This document shows positions 39,301 through 48,300 of a stretch of DNA of 64,000 nucleotides, piece by piece. Numbering within the stretch: position 1 is the first letter of the stretch; the number at the start of each line of letters is the position of its first letter. The notes below the pieces were generated by a model that saw only the letters and a program-made list of their open reading frames with translations, made no database searches and was not told where the DNA came from. Source of the DNA: Apteryx mantelli (taxonomy: Eukaryota; Chordata; Aves; Apterygiformes; Apterygidae); NCBI RefSeq assembly GCF_036417845.1, contig NC_089978.1:135650288-135714287 (forward strand), written 5' to 3'. The translations under genes were made by a program, and so were the position numbers.

Positions 39301-42300
39301 TGTTTATCATTATTGCAGAGAAGCAGGTCCTGAAAGATGTGAGAACTACAACAACAGCCAAGAAGTTCAATGGAAATATTTTGTAAAGAAGGATTTTTAA
39401 CAGTGTTAGTGTGTTGCAACGAGAATGAATATATAATGGGTAGTTTCTGATCTCCTCAACTCCTTTCCTTTCTCCTCAGATGTTTCAATACCTCATGCAG
39501 AAGCGGAAGTACAATCTCTGGTCCTTTGGCCCCTTGACCACTGTGCTCTATGATCTCACAGAGATTGACTCCTGGGCTGAAGATCAGTCCTTCCTTGAGC
39601 TCATTGTCTCAACCAAGAAGAGAGAGGTACTGTGGACACCAAATGCTTTCTCTGTGCAGTCAGTGGTTATTATGGACAGTGGATTTTGTGCCACGTGCTG
39701 CAGGCAATACATGAAATGTAGCAGCTTTTTTATGATATGGCTGTATTTGATGCTTTAACAGTTACTCTAGAGATACGAAGCTTGGAGATGGTTGAAGGAA
39801 CTTAGCATTAGCAAGCAACAGGAAATGGCATTGTGTGATTCATCAAAAAGTGCTCTCTCTTTCACCAGACTCAAAGATATAAATAACAAGTAGTTTTAGA
39901 GTATCTCTAGTAAATAGCTTTCTATAGCTGTGATACCGATTAATTCTCACAACGTCTCTGTGGGGCAGACAGTGTATTCAGAAATTCTAAGCAAGAGAGC
40001 AATAGAGCAACCTTAGAAGTTGTCCAGAATGCTAAACCATAGTCCTAAAAGAAATAAGAAAAACTGTCCCTTTGTCTTTTCCCAAACCATATAGTGCATG
40101 CAGATCCAAGATTCCTAATTTCAGAGGGTTGGGTGTCCCCAAATACCATAAGATATGATGACTTCTTTATTTTCCAGAACACTGTTAAAATATGAATAAT
40201 TGATTTTTTTGCATACATAATTAGTAATTCTTTTTTGCATTGATATAGCTTTGGCCTCAAATGTTTGCTCCTCTGGAAGAATGTTATGTGTTACCTCATC
40301 CTACTCTAACATAACCTCTCAATTCTGTAACTGGACTAGATTAGTGTCTTTAGGCACCAATCAGAAGCAGGTTCCCCTTGCATCCTCTTTAGAGGATGCA
40401 AACACAAATAGATACTAAGGCATAGTTTCTGACCCTTTACCGCTTAACTGGACAAAACGTGGAAGAAATAAAAGGGAGCTAAGCTACAGGAAGACTATAG
40501 CAACCTTCCAAACTTACTTTCACCCCTTTGAAAATGAAATGTGAACATCTAAGGCTATATTGCTCTAGCTAGATTCATTCTCTCTTGCTTTCTTCTGATC
40601 CTTCTGGATATTTCTCAGGCCATTCAATAGTTCTCTTGAGTCATGCCCATTTGCTGAAACATACATATTCCTTGCAAAGTGCTCAGTCTATCTTTGGCTA
40701 CTTAGAAGAAACAGGGCAATATAGTGAAGGAAGGAAAACATCTAGGGAGCATAAGTTGTCATTTAAAGTAAACCTACTCATGGCACTTTGACTCACTTCC
40801 CCTTCTTGCTCCTTGCAATGGTCTCCTAAGCAGTACACTAGGAAATAGGTCTAGAAGAATTTAATTAAATGTATGGGTCAAATTCAGACAGAAGGTGTGA
40901 AGTAAACCTTGTTGGTCCTACTTATGCTCTAAGTGTCAGTCTTCTAGCAGAGACTGAAGGCTATAGATAACTCAATTAAGTATCACTCCAAACATAATAC
41001 AGAAGCATAAAATGTCACATTTTTACATTAGCCTTGGAACTTCAGTCAAGTATTAATTACATTTGGAAAAAAAATTGGCAATTTTCCTATCCTAAAGCAT
41101 CTGATACACAAGTCTCCTGTATTGCTGTACTGATGGGAATATCCTGTCATCCTTAATTCTATATTCCCACACATGACAAAAACATTTCAAATGTTTTATC
41201 AGAGAAATGGTAATTGCTATTATCAGCAACTTTCATCCTCAAAAAGTTATCAGACCTCAGACTAATTTTCAATGAATTAGATATAGCTGTTTGTCTGCCT
41301 TTTACAGAAAATGCCTCATTAACATTTTGGTGCTCAGATAGCAACTTCAGCCAACATTCTTGGAAAAGTAGCTTATTGCTCTTGTGAACCCTGCATATGT
41401 TCTGTTAGAAGAGCCAAATAAATTCTTCCCTTTTTTATAGGTAAAGACCTGCAAATGAAATAACACTGATGATTCTAAAGTAGCTGAATACAACTGGTTC
41501 TGACTGTCTGTTAAGTAGACTGAGTTCCTTGACCTACAAAGCAAACTTTGATCCTCCATAAACATGCCAGCCATGGACCTGTTTCTGGACCTTGAGTATT
41601 TGCATATTCCACTTACATCAGTGGGAACTGCATTCACACATAGGGAAGCCAGACAAAGGGCCACAGGCTGGCTCTTTAGCTGCAGGAAACCTGCAAAATT
41701 ATAAGTTAAGTTGAGCTAAATTGATACCTTCCAGATTAGGAATGGACCCTGAACTGCTCTAATGAGCTGACAGAAGAGTATCAAAAGACTCCAAGCTAGG
41801 CTTTCTGGGCTTGCAGGCTCAGCTAGGCAAAATACCTTTGTTTTACTTCCACTTTAATAGAATAAGGTTCATAACTGAATGAAAAGAAATGTGGCTTTGA
41901 AAATACCTTAAGGTAATCTATTTGATTCTAAAGTAGAGATTTAGTTCTTCAACAACTCTAGATCTTGGCAGCCATGATAACTTGAGTCAGTATTATCTAT
42001 CTACTTTGAAAATAATATTTGTCACTTCTGTGGTACTTACTTCCTCTTCATGGAACTCTATGTGGTTTGTGACCACTGGGAATCATGGTCCAAAGTTTTC
42101 AGAATAATGCAGTATGAAAAGACCCTTTTATTCTCTCTTCCATTTTATTCACATCCTCATAGTGTTCTTGTCACTACAGTGTTGAATACATCCCAACAGT
42201 GCATTATATACTAAAACTAGTATCTTTCCCATGTGGTTCATTCTTTCTTCACAGAGTGGTTTGCTAAGCAGAGCATCTAATTTTGGGTGGGCTTGGAAGT

Positions 42301-45300
42301 GGTTACTTTTTTGCACAAAATATTGTGTGTTCACATTCGACAACTTAAGCTAAAAAATGCACTTGACCAAGATTGACCCCATCTCTTTTTTGTCACCAAC
42401 GGAGGTGCTTAAATACAGGTACAGATACCCTCAGTTTCACATATTGTTGATGGCGAGCTGCAGGTGATCTGAATGACCAACTGTAGGGCCTTATTACTTA
42501 CAAAGAGGGAAAGCTTAGGATAACCACGTCACTAATTCAGGTAACTCATTTAGTTGCCTAAGGTTCTGTGATTGTGTTGTTTATAGTAGTGATGATCTAA
42601 GGACATATATGAAGGAAAATTGGTAGGAAGAAGTAGTGACATTTATTACATGAGTTGATAGAGATGTAAAAATCAAACAAGCTTTCAGGCATACATGCTG
42701 AACTTCAGATCTTGAAACAGAAGCTGCAGTTTTTAAAGTTAGAACAAGCTGAGAATAGTTGCATTAAGTTTAACTCTGTACATTACAATTCCAGGGGACA
42801 AATCCAGGCCAAAATGTACAACTGTCACATGACTTGCATACATTCCTAATATGTAATTAGTTATCTCTCCAAACACATGATATGATCACATTGATCAGTA
42901 CTCCCTCAAAAAGAGTACAGATGAGATTTTTCCTCAAAACAGAAATTTTTTTCTCTTCAAATATCTGGTCTTTATATTGCAGCCAGTGACATGTTTTATT
43001 TAAAGAAAATATTTGCATACTGCTTGTGGGAAGAGTGATAATGCCTTACCAACGTAGCCACAATTTCATCTTGTCCTAGGGAACACAATTAAAAAGAGCC
43101 GAGTGGTGTTGAACTTTCCACATTTTATAGTTCTCATCAGAATCATCCTAGCTGCAAATCAACAGATTCACAGAGAAATAGAAGTTGAATTATGGTTTTC
43201 AAAACATCTCTACGGGTTTTCTTTGTCCTTTATGTGCATGTGTGTAAATTAACCCAATCAACCATGAGGACACTTAAGAAAATTTCTGGATTCCTCATGT
43301 TTTTTAAATGGAAGTGTATGATGGAAGAGAATTGTTTCCCTCCTGTGCTCATAACTCCACTGATCTTACTTTTTAAAGACCCTCTCTGTCACTTCTAAAA
43401 CTATGGTCTTCACTTTTCTGATGAAGCTTTTTGTTTGTATATTATTCTTCAGATACACAGTATGTATGCATATATGCATATCTTTGACAGAAACACAACC
43501 TTAATATATGCAGTAGTGTTATTTTTCATATCACGCAAGATGCTTGCTGAAGCTTCTATTTATTCCTGGAAATATATGTAGTCTGCTTACACTTGAGCTG
43601 GACCACTGAGATTTTAAAGAGAAGGACCAAAAAATTGAATTTGATATAAATAATTTAGAGGAAGTAAACTGAAAAGCCTGTATCTTCTCACAATATGTCT
43701 CACTGGGGGTATACTGCATTTTTTATCATTGTCATAGCTGAATGGTGAAAACTTGAAAATCCAGGCTACACCATTAAGATGGTGCCTTCAGACAGAAATC
43801 AAGCAACTCTGGAAATCTTTCCAAATTCTCTTACTTGTCTGCTAAGCTGAGGTAATATCAGAATCAGTTTTTCAAAGAGGGCTAATGATGTAAAGGACCT
43901 TTTGATATGTTTCCAAGAAATTAAGAATTTCCACAAATGCTATTGAAGCTGATAGAAATAGCTGTGGAAGTCACTGTTAATTTAGGTGTATAAATGCAGA
44001 ACTTGAATTTTGAAAGAAAAAAAAAAGGTAAGCAAATTCCATAAGGTTGCTCAGCAACTTTGTTCTGCAGCTGGAAATAGAATTCAAATGATGTTATTTT
44101 CAATTCTGTTTTAATAATGGTGTATATTTTGCACAGAGGGGAGTATCTGTCTGCTATAAAGTACATTGTGCTGTCTCTTCAGAATGGATTCCAGTTACAG
44201 TAAAAGACAATTCATGAAGTAGAATAGTTTTGAACACATTGGAATCCCCAAAGTTCACAGGGTTTATAAACCTGACACTGTAAGCCAATCCCTACTATAT
44301 ACATGTCATATACTTTGTAGAAAGCCCTGTAAAAAAATGAGATCATCATAAAAGCTATTTTAAATGATATTTTTTCTTTCCTGCAATTCAGCCTCATAGA
44401 TTTGCATTAATGGACCTAAATCACAGATGAAGTGTTTATATGTATCCAGGCCTACAGAGAAAACAAATTTATTGCAGTATCTAACGTGCTTCTCTTGTGC
44501 TTCCCACTTGTACTCAAAAGCCATTTGCTGCAGGGTATATTTTTCTTACTTTTTCCTAATGCTCTTTACTGGCAACCTGAGTTAATCAGAACTGACTTGA
44601 GCATTCTCATTTTTGAATAATAAATTCAGCTACTTAATGCTGAAGAGTATAGGTGAGAAGAATTTTCTAATGTTGTCTCAGGGAACGGTGTGAATGATGC
44701 TTGTAGACAAATTCCCTTATGGCAGATAACTTCTTTTTTTCTGTCTTTTTTATCTTCTGCAGGCCCGCCAGATCTTAGACCTAACACCTGTGAAGGAACT
44801 GGTGAGCTTGAAGTGGAATATGTATGGACGGCCCTATTTCTGTTTCCTGGCTTTATTCTATGTGCTCTACATGGTCTGCTTCACTATGTGCTGCGTCTAC
44901 CGACCACTGAAACCCCGAACAGACAACAAAACAAGCAGTAGAGACAATACTATCTATATCCAGAAAATGCTGCAGGTACTGTGTCTGTAGGAATCATGGC
45001 CCCATAGGCAGAATTTGGTAATTTTAATCTAAGCTACTCAACTGGAAAGTCCAAATACTTCCCAACTCCCAGTTATTGCAGCTGTCCTCCTTTTCTCTCC
45101 CCACCTTGGTCAGTGAGGAGCACTGGCTATGCTCTGTTCTCTGTTGTTCTCTGTGCTCAGGCTGGGCTGGTTTCCGTAGCCTCTTCAGGCCTTGACATGT
45201 TTCTTACACTAACAGCAGACCTTCTTTTCCCCCATCCTTTTTTTTTAATTTCCTTTGACTCCTTTTTTTCTTTTAGGAATCGTATTTGACATATGAGGAT

Positions 45301-48300
45301 GAGCTGAGGCTGGTGGGGGAGCTGATCACAATCATTGGCGCTGTAGTAATTTTGATCCTTGAGGTAAGAGAAACAGTGAGCTATACAGTCTTGAGTTTAT
45401 TCAAGACAGGTCTGACTTACTGGACAAATACTAGTTTGTGTTTAGGACTTGGTAGGGGTTATTTGCTGAGTCTAAGTGCTTCAGTATATACCTATGGCAA
45501 CTGGCACTGGCAACAGCATCTTTTAGATGAAACAGAGATTGTGACAGTTTAACAGTAAGATTCCAGGTGCCGAACAAACAGTTAGAAGGACTGATCCCAG
45601 TATCAAGTAGTATCTGCAGAGTAATGCCACAGTTCCCTTTAGGATCGTCTGTGGTTCCAGCTGAACCCCAGCAGTCGCATGAGATTCTTAGAGACTTTCT
45701 GTACTCATCTATTTAGGGGTGCTTGGTGAAGTGATCTCTGTATGTACAAAGGAAAATTTATCTTTAACTGGAGATCAGTAACTGTATGGACCTATGACAA
45801 GACCCTCACTCAACCATAATTCTGAGACGGACCTGTCTAGGTGTTCTCCTTACCATGAACTCTCCCCAAAAAAGAGCAGGAGTTCTTTATATTAAAACAC
45901 ACACATGCGCGCACACACACACACACGCGCGCGCGCGCACACACACACACACAATTTTAATATAATATGAACTATAAGACTGGACTTTTTAAATAGGGAA
46001 AACTCAAATGACAAAGTCAGAGAGATCTGAAATAAAATAGGGCTGGTAGACAGCTCTCTCTCTGCCCATATATGTTCCAGAAGGACAGGTGTTTAGTCAG
46101 GACTTGGGGACTACACTACAACTTACACAATGAATCTGAATTATAGCAAACTCCTCTGGTCCCTAAGAAGGTCTTTTTTGTTACTTCTGAGGCTGGGCTG
46201 TTTGTCCACTCTCTTTTCTTCTCAGTAGTCTACAGGAACTTCAGGCTTATGGCTCTGTGCTGCAACATGACTCTGCCTCATCCCTAAGTCTCTCAACCTG
46301 CCTGAGTATTCTCAGGTTTTCCAAGAAAAGAGCAATCTCTACCTCATCCAGAGGGGCCAGCCTGACTCAATCACTCTGTTTTTAAAGGAACATAATACAA
46401 AAACTGAACAAGCAAACAAAGCAAATGTGGCTTGCTCCAAGACTGTGTGACTATTAGGGGTTACCAGTATAATTATTATTATAATGAACTCTATCTGAGA
46501 CCTAAAGTCAATAGGGTGTCTCTCTTAGATCCCAGATATCCTTAGAGTTGGAGCAGCGAAATACTTTGGACAAACCATCTTAGGAGGCCCTTTCCACATA
46601 ATTATGTAAGTACACCATCTGTTAAGTCTAATAAATACATTGTCTCTTATTATCCCCTCTGCTGTCTTTTGCCAGATGAATCACCTTCTCTGTTCTTTTA
46701 GAATATTCCTTTTCTTAATTTCTTTCTCTTATTGACTCAAATGGTGTGTAAGAAACCAGACAAGTGGGCAGGTAGAGTTGAGCACACTGATAAGTCTCTA
46801 AGTAACTCTCCTCTGCCTAAGGGACTGATGACCGTGTGTGCCTGTCTTGGAATTTTTAGAAAGATAAGAAAAAGGAGGGTAAGATTCCTTTACTGAACTT
46901 CATTCACTGTCTCTTTTTCATTTGCAGTATCACATATGCTTGCATGATTCTGGTAACCATGGTGATGCGTCTCACCAGCATGACTGGTGAGGTGGTGCCC
47001 ATGTCCTTTGCCTTGGTGTTAGGATGGTGCAATGTCATGTATTTCGCACGAGGCTTCCAGATGCTGGGACCCTTTACCATCATGATCCAGAAGGTATAAG
47101 AAACAAACATGGGGTTGTTACACGCATCCTGACACTGCTTTCCAGATAGGGAGAATTCAAAGAATACTCCTTCTCTCTCAGGATTTGAATTAATGGCAAA
47201 GGGTCAAGTTCTTGGCTGCCTGAAGGGTTTGGGACTTTCACATTCTTTCTCTAGTAAAGGAAGTAGAGGGATGTATAAAATGCAGAAGCTTCCTTTCATC
47301 CACCTATGACCTTAGAATCTGGAAAATGGTTTAAATATGGTTGCATGGTGGTTTGGTGGGACAGTTGGACCTTACGGCAGTGCTGTCTTTGCTCTACAGA
47401 TGATATTTGGTGATCTTATGCGCTTTTGCTGGCTCATGGCTGTGGTGATACTGGGCTTTGCATCAGGTGAGTCTACAAAAGGAAAACCAGGGTTATATTA
47501 TCTCTGCCAACTCCTCTCATTTGAATCAAGTGCAGTGGGTTTTGATGTACTCTCAGGTTGCCCTCTCAGTTAGCTGGCAAAGGGGGTGATGATGTATAGT
47601 TTCTATTTCTTTCAGCATGGTGTCTTTGCCAGCATTGATTTCTGTTCTGATAGATTTGGTTATCAACTCTTGCTCTTTCCAGGATAATAAAAATTAGGAC
47701 AATACAGATAATGCCAATATATGTAAGTCAAGGTTTAAAAACATACTGCATTTATTATATTTCTCTTTGAAAAATGGCATTAACACATGTAACTATTCTA
47801 TCCATGAAGAAGAACAGATTGTTATTTTGAGTTTTGTTTTTTTTTTTTAGCACAGATAACTAATCAAAGTAATTCTGAGTTGTTTTGTAATGGTGACCAG
47901 TGGCCCTAGTCAGGGATTTGGTCTTGTTATGCTGAGTACCGCACGAGCATAGTATGTGCAGTACCTTCACAGGCCTTCTTGTGTTGTCAGCATCTCTCAT
48001 AGGACCTTGTTGCTGCTCTTGGAATGTGATTCACATTGTTAAACTATTTTTATCTTTTTTCCTCATTGCTCTCCTCTAGCTTTTTACATCATCTTCCAGA
48101 CCGAGAACCCTGAAAACCTTGGCCAGTTCTACAACTATCCCATGTCTTTGTTCACCACCTTTGAGCTGTTCCTCACTATCATTGATGGCCCTGCAAACTA
48201 TGATGTGGACCTGCCCTTTATGTACAGCGTGGTATACTTTGCCTTTGCCATCATTGCCACCCTCCTTATGCTCAACTTGCTTATTGCCATGATGGGTGAC

